DNA from: Stereocaulon alpinum
Taxonomy: Eukaryota; Ascomycota; Lecanoromycetes; Lecanorales; Stereocaulaceae
DNA: 64,000 nucleotides
NCBI GenBank assembly: GCA_018257865.1
Contig: JAEUBA010000004.1
Span: 248,001 to 312,000 of the forward strand
Direction: 5' to 3'
Of the stretch, positions 22,277-33,445 are shown one piece after another (the stretch's first letter is position 1; each line of letters starts with the position of its first letter). The position numbers and the translations under genes are program-made. The notes beneath the pieces were generated by a model. That model was not told where the DNA came from. It was given only the letters and a program-made list of their open reading frames with translations, and searched no databases.

Positions 22277-23820
22277 ATGTCTACATTCTATCACCATGAC
22301 GGTACGCAAATTTATCCCCAAGACTTCAGCACATTGGAGGTAGCACCGCAGCCGACAAGGCCTCATTAGTCCCTCAAGGAAGTACACTCGCCAACAGGTA
22401 TAGAACCAGTCCATTTGGGGAGGGCAAATTTGGCCGCCAGGTTCAGCCGATTCGATGACCCCGAGGTCGTAGCCCAGTCGTCGCCGCCACCACTTCCAGT
22501 TGACTCGGCCTTATCCCAATCCCCAACGTTATCCTTAAGTGGAAGCTCTGGGACCCTCGTCACGGAAAATGCTCACGAAACCAAAAGATGCGAATCCCGA
22601 AGGATATGCGGGCTAAGAGTTAGAAATCCCTGCTTATTTCTCTCCTGGTCCTGTCAGTCATAGTGATCGCAGTCAGTCTTGCGGTCGGACTCACCGTCGG
22701 CCGAGAGAAGTCAGATCATGAACATGATCAGGGTGGCAACACAGGCAATGCAACATTAGCATCAGTACCACTTCCAAACAACGGAGTCACCAATAATTCC
22801 AATATCGCTTCGGTAGCATTCAATGACACGTCGGGTCTTCTGCACTATCGGATCTACTATCAGGACGATACAGATATGATCAAAGAGTCTTCGTGCAATG
22901 CGTCGACGAAGTTGTGGCAAATCACAAACACAGCGATTGGGAAGGCCAAGACGAAAAGTCCCCTGGCTGCTATTGTGATGGGGCCTGGGCCACATGCAAT
23001 TGTAAGTAGCGACTTTCAAAGACACAACATCCACAAGCTAATAGGAATCGTTGCACAGCGAGTCACTTTGTACGCCATCAGCGACTCTGGTACCCTCATA
23101 GCTTGGGTTTCCGTCAATAAGGACTTTACGAGCACCAATACCACATTTACCCCAGGTCCCATCAGTGACAAGGGCATCGTACCAGGTACATTTTCGAATC
23201 TGGCTGCGGTGTGGGACCGCAAGTGCGACCAGTGTTGGAACGCACTGAGCCTTGTTTACCAAGATGAGAACGGGCAACTACAGTACGGGAACCTCACAAG
23301 AGGTGGTTGGCAATGGACTCCGCTGGATACTGCTCCGGTTGGGGGAAAGGGGCTTGCGCTTAATGTGCGTTATCTGATGAACGGCGCTCGAAATATAATA
23401 CTTATTATCAGCTTCCCAGCGGCAATCTGGTTGGGGTGCTCTATAACGGAACCAGTAAGTCGTATAACCTCCATTAGGGGCCAGAAGTCACCTGTTAATG
23501 TTGCTGCAGGTGGTCAATGGGAGTATCGAGAGGGTAACCCTTTGTCACCGATTGCCATAAAGGCTCCAATTGCATCATTATCAAGTGGGTGGAACACTAA
23601 TGGTAGTTTTCACCCTGAGGAGGTCCTGAGCCCTGGAACCAATGGATTAATCTATGTTACATATAACGGACAGAGTGACGGCTGGAGCACCCAGCAGAAT
23701 GCGCAGGCGATGGCTTTCGTCGAGAACTACTCTTCAATTGCTGCCAACGCAGATGCACACGTGTATGCCATGCAGGGCAGCATCGTCTCGGGATTCGAGA
23801 TGACTAGTGGAGGAAGCTAG
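22277..23820 (+). pseudogene. Fucose-specific lectin-type membrane protein, disabled
   Basis: The layout is that of fungal proteins with a short cytosolic Pro/Ser-rich N-terminus containing LEVAP, one transmembrane helix (SVIVIAVSLAVGLTVG) and an extracellular fucose-lectin-like beta-propeller with repeats such as ALSLVYQDENGQLQYGNLT. Two introns inside the propeller, at about 23002-23058 and 23456-23510, have good GTAAGT donors. The gene is broken in at least three places: an in-frame TAG at 22367-22369, a one-base frame change close to 22618-22624 just before the membrane helix, and another near 23397-23403 inside a propeller blade. The first ATG is at 22277. Sequencing error could explain one break but hardly all three. 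The gene is best viewed as a recent pseudogene. Confidence 0.72.
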
Positions 23821-24498
23821 GCATCCTTTGGCAATGTGACGACGAGCTAAACAGACCTTGGCACATACGTTACAACGGCAGCTCGACCACAGTCAGCAAG
23901 GAATTGGGCCCGGGATGGCTTTGACAGGCATACAGAGGAAACAATCCTCTACTTCCACAAACCTCATCGCTGTAGTGAGCGACAGCTTTACTGCAAGACA
24001 GACTCGAACCATGCTAAGTGTTAGGAAACTCGCCAACAATGACACACCGGAGATCGACCCGGCGTAGCTCCGATGCTCGGCACACTGGAGGATTGCGAGC
24101 GGTCAACGCCAGTCCACGGATACGTGGGAGCATTGGCGCCGTTGGAAGTCATGGGTTAGCTCCGTCAATGTTCCCTGTTTGAGCGTTCAAGCAAACAAGG
24201 CGAAAGGGAAACATAATATATAAACGTATATATAGCCACAAGCAATAGGCGTTTACCGTAGCAGTAGCATATAACATCAAAGCATACGTTGCCAACGCAT
24301 TTTCTTGGCCGCATGCATCGTTGATATGAACACGACAGCCCATTAATCCGAGCGAGCCAGATTGAATTACTTGTTTTGAGCTGGTATGAGAGTCAACGTA
24401 CTGAAGGCACATTAAAGTGTTCCACTTCCGGATAGCATTCACCTTGAGGTAGCCCCTACCCTCTAGCGGCGCCTTCGATACTTAACCATCCAACCACC
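23821..24498. other. Intergenic region
   Basis: The first ~130 bases may hold further decayed lectin sequence (a frame with WQCDDELNRPWHIRYNGS). Beyond that only an AT-rich patch with tatata runs near 24220. No gene recognised. Confidence 0.35.
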
Positions 24499-26354
24499 AT
24501 GCTAGCTCATGTACACATTCCAGTCGGCATCTCAACCGAACATTGCCTTTCATGGTCTCCAGATGGCGAACTAGCAATCGCCGCAGGCGAAGAAGTCTAT
24601 ATCCTGCTTCCTCACTATAGTGATAAGGAACCCTGGACCCACGTACGTATCCCAGTCAATGCCTTCACCAATCAAGAATGGCCATGGCAGGAACAGGCCA
24701 GCTTCAAGGACATGGCTATTGGCGAGGAACAAGCAAAAGTCACCATCGTCGCGGTGGCGTGGTCGCCTTCAGGTCTCGGAAAATACCGACGCTCGATGCT
24801 GACGGTGTTGACTTCTAACCTACTGCTGAGCCTTTGGACGTCTTTTTCGGACTCTGCGGATCCGGAGAGCTGGGAAAGGGTACTGATTGTCAACGATGCT
24901 CTCATATACCCTAGTCATGAGACAATTGAGGCTAGGATTGGGCAGTCACAGCGGGTCCGTAGCATGGCTTGGGCTCCTACTTGCGAGCTGCATATTGACC
25001 GTGAGACTCCGTTCTCTGAGAGGAAGTGGGGCAACTTCATAATGGCCATCACTGATGATGATAACGGGATCCACATCGTGAAAATCACAAGTCCATTTCT
25101 AGGCGCATCCACGTCATGGGATGCCCAATCGCTCTGCTACAACAGGCCACCAATCAGCCAGAGACCTATCCAAAGAGCATCGCTTTTGAGTTTTATCATG
25201 AACGAACGGCACTCCATCAATGATATCCGATTCTATGAGTGGAATACTACAGGTGACATCACGATCGGGTACAGCTATCGAGGAATACAATACCAAGAAC
25301 GGCTATCCATGTTACTTGGTCCACCATTACAAGCGGTTCTGCAAACTGACAGTGGCGATGGTTTCGCTCAGCCTTTGTATGAGATTCTCCCTGCCTCGCC
25401 ATTTGGTGTCATACCTCGCTTCCAGGCGCAGATCGAGCATGAGAAGGAGAAGTATTGGGTCGAAAGCAGCAAGGGTGAGGATGTTGTGGCCAAAACATGG
25501 GGCATTGCCCATTTTAGAGGTCTTCAAGCGGTTTGTGTTACCTTACATCCGTCGAAGATGTTCGAATACACTGCACCAGGTGAGGATTCCGCTGTTGTGC
25601 TGTTCGACAATGGGACGGACATTGAGTCTGCGGAGGACCAGTTCCCTTGGCAGGTTCCTTCAGAAGTCGACGAAAATAGAGCTCATCGACAGATTTTGGA
25701 TAGTATCTTCCACTTTCCGCAATCGAATCCTTTCCCTCTGAGCAACCTTGACATCAAGATTATCTATGGGGCTGTGTACGCTACAATGCTCATCAGAGAT
25801 CTCGACCGACTCCGACTCATCCCCGCCATTTTGCAATGCTTGAATCTACTAGAAGTCAGAAGCGGGGTTGACTTAGGATCAGAGGCTGCCGTCATAAATA
25901 ACTTACAGGTGGAAGTGCCGACGCCCAGGATCGTCAGGCAAATGGCTGAGCGAAGAATTCAAGCCACTTTAAAATCAGGTTGGCCGGACATGCCTCTACT
26001 AGACTCATGTCCAATTTGTTTATCAGATTATGGACCAGAAGCCATCATCTACTTCGAGAGCTTGAAAGAAGCATACTGTCCACAAAATCATCCTTTTGGT
26101 AAGCCTAGAGCCTTAGCCTTACACCATGCATTGGCTGAATTGTTTCAGCTAGATGTAGTCTTACCTTCCTACCCATACTTGAGCCAGGCTTGTCGAAGCA
26201 ATGTTTGCGCTGTGGCCGCGAATATGTGAACGAAAGCCTTCATCCTGAGATTGCCCGAAAGTTAATGAGTCCTGAACCTGCGCCTTCCTTGGCTACTTTG
26301 CTATTTGACAAATGCGATACGTGCCCATACTGTGAAGGCAAGTATTGTGATTGA
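24499..26354 (+). CDS. RNA polymerase III factor TFIIIC, 90-kDa/delta-type subunit
   Basis: Exons 24499-26098 and 26149-26354 (50-nt intron) give 601 aa. The N-terminus is a beta-propeller of the TFIIIC delta type (LSWSPDGELAIAAGEEVYIL, TIVAVAWSPSGLGKYRRSML). The C-terminus is a zinc-binding module: CPICLSDY, then CPQNHPF joined by splicing to ARCSLTFLPIL, CLRCGREY and the end CDTCPYCEGKYCD. Without that splice the zinc module would be cut, which strongly supports the intron. TFIIIC binds A and B boxes of tRNA genes and recruits TFIIIB. The middle (~300-400) is less conserved. The subunit name differs between yeast and animals, so no symbol is given. Confidence 0.9.
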
Positions 26355-26850
26355 ATGTTTGCCTTGACTGGATCTGGCTGGACCGCCAAGTGAAGGTGTA
26401 TAAGGAGAGCCTCAACGTTGTCATTTGACTTCGTACAGAGCATCTCTCTCGGGACAAATAACGAACACTCAAGGCTACGTACGAGGAGCCTGCACAACCA
26501 GCAGTTGGCATTCCTCGCTAGACTCGGATCAACGTGCGCAATGTCTCACTCTCTCACCTATCAACGAAGCGGCCTCGAGAACCGAGACCCTGAATTTGAA
26601 CGAAGCTCTTTGTGCGCAACATGGGTTATCTTCTGCTTCTTTCATCAGCTTTCGATCATGTACCGTTGTAGTGGGGTTTTGGTATTAACTTCTACCGCAA
26701 GCGGCCAATTGCATACTGATCCGGACCAAAAGTAAAAAGCAAACATGGTCATCAATTATTCATTGTCTCACAGGATGAAGCGAAGCATGGCCTTTCCATA
26801 TACATGATTTCTCTACTCTCTCGAGTACACATACATTCACTGTAACCACG
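26355..26850. other. Intergenic region
   Basis: About 0.5 kb between two plus-strand genes. Open frames on both strands are short and unconvincing; it should hold the promoter of the gene at 26851. Confidence 0.4.
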
Positions 26851-29226
26851 ATGACCGATCCAATGAGCCCCGGCAGGGACGACAGCAGCCGAGCTCTCTC
26901 CATCATGACTGACGACCGCGACCGCCCCCTTTCGATGCTCTCGACCACAAGCAATTCCCCACATATCATACCTGCACCACGCAGTCCGACTCGAAGTCTT
27001 GCTACTGAAGTCTTCAATAGCCAGCCTTTCCAGCGCTCGAGTACAGGCGCGAGTAATCACACGTTCACTTCTTCTTATCCGCCTTCCATTGAGGAAGACG
27101 AACCCTTGGAAGATCGGCAGGGTAACAGTCGGCGCTTGAGCTTCGTATCTGGGATCTCAGAGCAATATGCTAGACCTCTCTCACCGTTTACTTCAAAAGT
27201 ACCGCCTGCTCCGCGCAATCATAACAGAGCGTCAACTATGGAGAAGGAGATTAGTGCGCCGACTGCTGTTTCCGATAGCCTTGGATTTACGTCGAGACCT
27301 CCAGACATACTATCTATCAGAATGGCTTCGACAAGAGCCATCAAATCGCCCCGAGACTCAACTGCAAGTACAATCGAAAGCTTGGCAGACATTGAGGCAG
27401 TGAACGACTACGAGGCGGCCTTGCGCAATGTTGATGGAGACGTCTCCACAAATCACGAAACTTGGCAGCTTCGTACACCCACAGGGTCACCAACTCCACC
27501 AAGAGACTACGTTCACCAGCTGGCGCAACAGGGACCAGCGTCCCCGTTCATCGTCTCGGATGTCGCCACGAAGTCTTCCTCCATCGTTGATTCGCCGGCA
27601 GCTAGCAGGCCGAATTTGCGTGCTCCAAAAGCTTCGCGGCTGAACTTTCTGCCTAAGTTTCTTAGATTCGCGCCGAAGGAAAAGGATGAACCACCAGCCG
27701 TACCCATGAAGAGCCCAAGGCGTCTCCCTGGAATCGAAGATGATCCAGGATCATTCTTTGATGATGCTTCTAGCGTTGGAGATGTTGCGGACATCCGAGA
27801 AGGCTATGGCTACGAGATCCAAGACGCAAGACAAGCAATCGTTGGATCGCCCGTGGTGGTAAAACATGGCTCTAATACCAAGGTGGAGCTGAAAGAAATG
27901 CTGAGATCAACTCCACCTGCTGCAGACAATCCTGGCCCGTCAAAGAGGAAAGCTGCCGCGATACTGGGGGATGATTTTGGTGAGCTCAAGGATCATAATT
28001 CAAAGGATAAGGGTATTCATACTGGTCTGCCGCAAGCGCAGCTAGGTGAAGATCCTATCCATGATACCGCCAGTACCAAGAGTGGTCCTCTGGGCCTAGG
28101 ATTGTGGAAAGAATCCAGCCCCTTCACGACGAGTGTATTAAGGTCGCACCAGTCGCTCCTGAACCCAATTTCATCTTCAGTCCTAGCACTAGCGCCACCA
28201 CCAAAGTCAGCGCCCCCAGTACCTGTTACGAGAAGTGTGTCGTTCCCAGCTCCAAGACCACTAGATATCCGACCTGAACATCGATTTCTAAGACAGAGCA
28301 TCGTCAGTACGCCGTATCCCAGCGGTACCAGCGCCGAGAAGGAGAAGAAGAGGAAGGAGAAGGAAGCTATCAAAGGGGCTGCAGAGGAAGACGAGGACGA
28401 GAAAGCTGAAGCGCTGAAAGCAGTCCTAACACTCGTCCTATACGGCAACAACAACCCCATTCCGAAAGTGGAAACGATCGTGCTACCCAGCTCCCATGGA
28501 ACACCCTTGATAGACGCCACCGAAAATGGTCACCCATTAATTATGGCATCCCAATCTCAAATCGTTGACGACGAGCACTTGTTCACACAACTCCGTTCTA
28601 CCTACAAAAACATGCGTGGTCCACTCCGTCACTTCGTCAGCGCCCGTAATGTCTGCAGCCTAAAGCTCCTCTCGTACAAATCAATGTCCCACCTCGCTTG
28701 CCGACAAGGACGGTCAATGCAGTTCCGAGCAGGTGATGTTCAAGAGGAGATTGCAGAGATGAGGATGTTTGCCTTGTTCCAGAAACCAAGGATAGGCAGG
28801 ATGAGGAAGGAGTGGATAGGGTGGGCTAGGAAATTGCCTGAGAATGCTACAGGAGAATCTGAGGATAAAGAAAGGATCGCCATTGAGTTCGTGGAGGGGT
28901 GGGCTGTGGGGAAATTGTGTCTTGCTGTAGCGGCTGTGTTGTTCTTAAGCTTCTTTGTCATGCTGCTGTGGATTTTCGTGGGTAAGGGGGGAAGTGACTC
29001 GGAGCCACAAAACGCTGTTTCCAGTTCACCACCTGATTTGAAGGATCTGGTGAATGCGTACAGTGGGCTTCCGGTGGCGCTTGGTACTCAGCTCGGCGCG
29101 AGCCCAGTTGGTTATAAAGGCTCAGGAGGGAGGGTGGAGACGGGTGCGGTGTTGGGAATGCTGGTGCTGATGTTTGGGTGGACAGGGGTTGGGGCGTGGG
29201 TGGCGTTGAGTTGGTTGGTGATGTGA
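26851..29226 (+). CDS. Large Ser/Pro-rich protein with C-terminal membrane anchor, function unknown
   Basis: Intronless 791-aa protein. Residues 1-500 are mostly disordered and Ser/Pro-rich, with many possible kinase sites (RDRPLSMLSTTSNSP, RSPTRS). A compact, probably folded part follows at ~560-680 (LFTQLRSTYKNMRGPLRHFV, then a Lys/Arg-rich stretch). Two hydrophobic helices occur near the end: LCLAVAAVLFLSFFVMLLWI (~689-708) and a second at ~768-791 running to the stop. I recognise it only as a Pezizomycotina-specific hypothetical membrane protein. A charged stretch EKEKKRKEKEAIKG near 495-510 may be a coiled coil. Confidence 0.85.
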   Translation: MTDPMSPGRDDSSRALSIMTDDRDRPLSMLSTTSNSPHIIPAPRSPTRSLATEVFNSQPFQRSSTGASNHTFTSSYPPSIEEDEPLEDRQGNSRRLSFVSGISEQYARPLSPFTSKVPPAPRNHNRASTMEKEISAPTAVSDSLGFTSRPPDILSIRMASTRAIKSPRDSTASTIESLADIEAVNDYEAALRNVDGDVSTNHETWQLRTPTGSPTPPRDYVHQLAQQGPASPFIVSDVATKSSSIVDSPAASRPNLRAPKASRLNFLPKFLRFAPKEKDEPPAVPMKSPRRLPGIEDDPGSFFDDASSVGDVADIREGYGYEIQDARQAIVGSPVVVKHGSNTKVELKEMLRSTPPAADNPGPSKRKAAAILGDDFGELKDHNSKDKGIHTGLPQAQLGEDPIHDTASTKSGPLGLGLWKESSPFTTSVLRSHQSLLNPISSSVLALAPPPKSAPPVPVTRSVSFPAPRPLDIRPEHRFLRQSIVSTPYPSGTSAEKEKKRKEKEAIKGAAEEDEDEKAEALKAVLTLVLYGNNNPIPKVETIVLPSSHGTPLIDATENGHPLIMASQSQIVDDEHLFTQLRSTYKNMRGPLRHFVSARNVCSLKLLSYKSMSHLACRQGRSMQFRAGDVQEEIAEMRMFALFQKPRIGRMRKEWIGWARKLPENATGESEDKERIAIEFVEGWAVGKLCLAVAAVLFLSFFVMLLWIFVGKGGSDSEPQNAVSSSPPDLKDLVNAYSGLPVALGTQLGASPVGYKGSGGRVETGAVLGMLVLMFGWTGVGAWVALSWLVM

Positions 29227-29480
29227 TTATCGGTGTACCAGCGGTAAAGTTGGTAGTGTAATTGTATTGGAAAGCCTGAAAGAGACATATCTACATCCCT
29301 CTTGGAAATGGATAACCGAACGCGTGCGTTTCAACTATTGGCGTGACGAAGCCGGAAATGATTTGAATTGCATGATAATTCCACTAGTCCCATTATTTGT
29401 GCCTAGAAGTTTACCAGGACACTGCTTGAATACCCCCACCTGTCCATTGGAGAGATTGTCTGCGAAGGTCACATAGTGCT
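29227..29480. other. Intergenic spacer
   Basis: Short spacer downstream of the 791-aa gene; no feature recognised. Confidence 0.3.
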
Positions 29481-30150
29481 TCCGGTTTGCGAGTTCATAG
29501 CCCGGGCATACTCAACTGATACTCGACGATCCGCTTCCGCGCACTAGAGGTGCGCTTGAGCAGCAGCGTTGAAAGCCGTTGCCGGGCTTAGGCCAGATTC
29601 GACTTGATTCTTGTGGTCTCTACTTGTTATGCCTATTTCTACAATATCGAGAGACGCAAAGTCTCTGGAATGCCGAGGCTCCGATCTGATGAATGCTACC
29701 CAGTTCGCTAAAGTTTCTATCTATGTCTTCTGATTAGAACACTTTGTCGGGCCCGAACCATCTCGCGGACTTTGCTGATTGCGTATATGACCGTGACGAC
29801 AAGGGTGCCGTAAGAGATGATTTGAAGGAGTACAGAGACGACGAGTAAGGGAGAGGGCTGACTCTGGTCTTTAGCTCGGATATGAGTTGGTGGTCGGGGT
29901 GGGGCAAGTGCTACTTCAGCCTCACCGAAATCGTGCTATGATTTGGTAGAGAAAGTATTGATTATCGGCAAATGGAGCTTGGAGATCATTCCCATGTTGA
30001 TACAACGTAAGCCTCCTAACGTCTTGTAGCCCCAACGTCACCATGTAGCAAGAGTGTAGCGTTGTCATCGAGGAGGATGAAGGCTTGAAATAAGATTATG
30101 CTACTATGGTCGTTGATACCAGTGTTATGGGCACCGCACGGCCAGCTGCA
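29481..30150 (-). pseudogene. Decayed tandem paralogue of the adjacent membrane protein gene
   Basis: On the minus strand, bases ~29490-29600 encode NAAAQAHL-stop-CAEADRRVSVEYARAMN, matching the tail of the neighbouring gene (DAAAQAHLQCAKADRQVALEY) with the glutamine codon replaced by TAG. Upstream on the same strand (29700-29930) is a hydrophobic segment LLVVSVLLQIISYGTLVVTV ending in KVREMVRARQ, and at ~30020-30110 another, FQAFILLDDNATLLL, in different frames. Order and strand fit a duplicate of the gene at 30205-31251 that has lost its frame. It starts only ~55 bp after that gene's stop codon. Confidence 0.55.
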
Positions 30151-30204
30151 CAATCTGGCTGATACTTTAAATCACCTTCCCTTCAGCATCTTGATGACAA
30201 AAGC

Positions 30205-31251
30205 CTATTCTGTTTTCTGCGGCAGGTTGTTAGCGGCCCGAGAGTACTCAAGAGCTACTTGACGGTCTGCTTTAGCACATTGGAGATGCGCTTGAGCTGC
30301 AGCGTCTAAAGCCGCAGCAAGGTCTCCTAAGGTCATATTGTCTGCTGAGTGGGAGTCGGCAGGAACCGGCTGTCCTTGTGATATGGCCGACGCTCTCTCC
30401 GTCACAGCGCCCGTCGCCTCGAGGTCTGTGGGTTGTTGCGGCGTTACGACGTTGACTACACCTACCGCTCCATCGTCACGCTTTCGATTTCCCACACTCT
30501 TGGCCGCGAATGTGATTGTGAAGAACATCGAACACAATCCTGTTCCGATCATGTGAACGATAAAAACATTGCGGCTGTCTCGCGGTCCAGCACTTGGATC
30601 TAACTCCCTCGTCCACACGAAACCTTGGTATAGTGTGAGCCCGAGCAAGAAGGAGAAAATGGAGACCTTGACCATCGTAAAGGGCGCAGAAACAATGAAA
30701 ATTGCAGCCAAAGAAGCATCGCTGTGGCCTTTTCCCCCGGTTGAGGGTAGACTAAGCCAACTTTTGACACGGTCAGCTCGATACAATTTGCCTACAGCTC
30801 TCTGTAAGACACAAGCGTAGTATACAGAGAGGCAACCAGATACGACGCTAAGAAGGAACGCAGCTCGAGCAATCCAATGAGTTAAGCTAAGGTTCTGCAG
30901 GGAGAGGCCGGTAATAGCCACTTGTGCTATGATAGCACCCTACACGATCAGTGAGCATCGCCAGAGGAGGGTTGAGATGGTGGAGCTTACTGCTATCGCG
31001 GTCATGTTACATTCATTGATGACCGCTTGTTTGAAGGATAGAGCGTCCTCTTCACTTCCATGCAATATGCGTTCTTGGATCCTCTCGTAGTTTGTCGCTG
31101 TATCGGGAAAGAGGATTGATATCACGAGCCCAACTCCGAATCCATATTTTTCTACTAGGGTGTGTTTCTGCTTGATCCAGAGCGTGGCTACAGAGCCAAA
31201 GATACCCGAGAGGCCCCCAAGTTCAGCTCCCGATACTGGGGTAGAATCCAT
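30205..31251 (-). CDS. Multi-span membrane protein of unknown function
   Basis: Exons 31251-30991 and 30939-30205 (51-nt intron, GTAAGC donor) give 331 aa; the longer open frame begins with GTG, so ATG at 31251 was chosen. About four hydrophobic segments are visible: around TAIAGAIIAQVAITGLSL across the splice, ARAAFLLSVVSGCLSVYYAC, FIVSAPFTMVKVSIFSFLLG, and VHMIGTGLCSMFFTITFA. The C-terminus (~250-331) is soluble with an Ala-rich helix DAAAQAHLQCAKADRQVALE. It belongs to a type of fungal 3-4 span protein with no assigned role. A decayed paralogue lies directly downstream and an inverted-repeat element directly upstream. Confidence 0.76.
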
Positions 31252-31318
31252 TGATTTCACTGTCAGTCTAGTGATGGCTGGTTATACTAAAACCAGAATA
31301 GCGGGTTGAACAAAGTAC

Positions 31319-31662
31319 TGAGGTTGACACCGAAAGTCCTGGAACGGCGCTGAAGATCTTGGTATGCCAAGTCCAAAGCCCTAGCCCTAACTTCCGATGG
31401 AGCCCCTGGAACATGCCCCGTAGATATGGGTCGGTAGGGGTAGGGAGCACAGGCTCGTTAGGGCGCGCTATAGGCGTGCGATGGCCTATGAATGGTGATC
31501 TGCGGGTACCCGTGCGCGACTGAGCCCTCCATCCGCTTCCCCTAACGGCAGTCGCCTAGGGCAACCTCTCCCGGGGTGTCATCGAAAGCTAGGGCAAGGG
31601 CTTCGGACTTGGCACACTAGAAGCATTAGCGCCGTTCCAGGACTTTCGGTGTCAGCCTCCAT
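31319..31662. mobile_element. MITE-like inverted-repeat element
   Basis: Bases 31321-31351 and the reverse complement of 31628-31658 differ at one position in 31. Similarity continues inward for about 60 more bases without gaps (for example tgccaagtcc against the same), at clearly lower identity, and weak symmetry reaches the centre near 31490. The unit is ~340 bp with no coding capacity, so it could fold into one long hairpin, the form of a miniature inverted-repeat element. I could not find a clean target-site duplication. It sits in the shared upstream region of the membrane protein gene and the carrier gene. Confidence 0.58.
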
Positions 31663-31983
31663 ACTCCTGAACGCATGGCAAAGCTCGAAGGCTTTTCTTT
31701 GCGCGACCCCGATGCCGCTATATCGAGGGCTTTTGGAGGCTTCGATGAGGAAAACACGCGAATCACTATAAGTTGATAGCCCTGAGGGATTGTTTGTTCG
31801 AAGCTTCACGGATACACTAACAGTGGCATGGGAAAGTAAAGATGGAGGAAAGGAAGCGTGACCGCGGGACCGGAGAAAAAGCAAGCCTCGGCACCGACGT
31901 CAACAAAAGTCAATGCAAAAGCTACTACAACAACAACCCTTCACACATTCTTTACAAATAGTTTCCCTTAGTCAAGCGCTGCA

Positions 31984-33130
31984 ATGTCTTCCTCATCATC
32001 TCCCTCTTCTTCGGATTCTACAACGACTAAGGTGGCTGTACAAGTCAAAGATGAACTCGTCGAGGCTTCAAAACAAACAGTCTCGAGTTTCCGCTCCCTT
32101 GCCGCGGGAGGTGTGGGAGGAGTATGTGCAGTCGTAGTTGGACATCCGTTCGACCTGGTCAAGGTTCGAATGCAAACTGCAGAGAAGGGAGTATACACAG
32201 GGGCTATCGACGTTGTCAGGAAGACCGTGGCCAGGGAAGGATTGAGGAGAGTACGTCACATTTCAGCCGATCTGGGGCAGCGCTGCTGAATAATTGTGGA
32301 TAGGGAATGTATGCGGGTGTATCAGCTCCCTTGGTCGGTGTGACGCCAATGTGTGAGCTTCACCAATCCATCTGCTACAAATGTTACTGATTATCTTATC
32401 GACAGTCGCCATAAGCTTCTGGGTAATGTCCGTCATGATCCAGCTTTACTTCAGTTCCTGACACGGGTTTCAGGGTTACGATGTCGGTCAAAAACTCGTG
32501 AGGAGCTTCTCGCCAAATACCAATGACAAGACACCCTTCACTATTGGCCAAACCTCAGCCGCCGGCTTCTTCAGCGCCATTCCCATGACCATCGTCACTG
32601 CCCCTTTCGAACGTGTTAAAGTTCTACTACAAATACAAGGGCAGAAAGAGCTCAAGCCTGGAGAGAAGCCTAAATATTCTGGTGGGCTTGATGTCGTGCG
32701 GCAGCTTTACAAGGAAGGTGGTATACGGTCTGTCTTCAGAGGCTCGGCCATGACGCTAGCAAGAGACGGTCCAGGCAGTGCAGCATACTTTGCGAGCTAT
32801 GAGTATGTAAAACGCTGGATGACGCCAAAAGACAAAGATGGGAACCTAAGCGGCGAATTGAGCTTGACGGCTGTAGTGGTTGCGGGAGGTGCTGCAGGCG
32901 TGGCGATGTGGATACCCGTGTTCCCAATTGATACAATCAAGAGTCGGCTGCAAAGTGCTGAGGGACGGCCGACTATTGGCGGAACAATAAGAGGACTTTA
33001 TGCCAACGGAGGGTTGAAGGCTTTCTTCCCCGGTATGGGTCCAGCAATGGCAAGAGCCGTGCCAGCCAACGCGGCTACGTTCTTGGGCGTTGAATTGGCA
33101 CACAAAGCGTTCAGCAAGGTGTTGGACTAG
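31984..33130 (+). CDS. CRC1: Mitochondrial carnitine/acylcarnitine carrier
   Basis: Solute carrier of the mitochondrial inner membrane that exchanges acylcarnitine for carnitine. Exons 31984-32250, 32304-32352, 32406-32422 and 32474-33130 give 329 aa, the usual length. All three carrier repeats have the signature P-x-[DE]-x-x-[KR]: PFDLVKVRMQ, PFERVKVLLQ and PIDTIKSRLQ. The segments FAISFWGYDVGQKLV (made by joining the 17-nt third exon) and GPGSAAYFASYEYVKRW are typical of the acylcarnitine subgroup (yeast Crc1, Aspergillus AcuH). Directly upstream in tandem of mitochondrial acetyl-CoA acetyltransferase, 315 bp apart, which suits a role in acetyl/acyl unit import. Confidence 0.93.
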
Positions 33131-33445
33131 AAGATCTGGAAATGACGCGAGGTTCGGTATGTAGAGGTTTAGGGCAAGGGGCGTTGGTGGACAGTGCATG
33201 ATGCATGGGCTTGGAGCATCCTAGATTATACCAGTGTACTACAAGAAGTCAGTCCTTGGAGAACACATTGTAACAATCATTGTGACAGCTGCATGCCTTT
33301 GATTCTAGTTCCCATTAAAAACTCAATGCTTCCCAAAACAGACGCCCATAAAGGCGCGAAACATGCCCCGCGTCATCCGCAGCCCCGCGCCTCGGTACAA
33401 ATATTTGGCCCTTGAACGCTCTTGCCTCTTTCTCTTCATCAACAC

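Noticed and set aside
28017..28520. 167-codon minus-strand frame
   Set aside because: Antisense to the 791-aa gene; Ser-rich shadow of its Glu/Lys-rich stretch.
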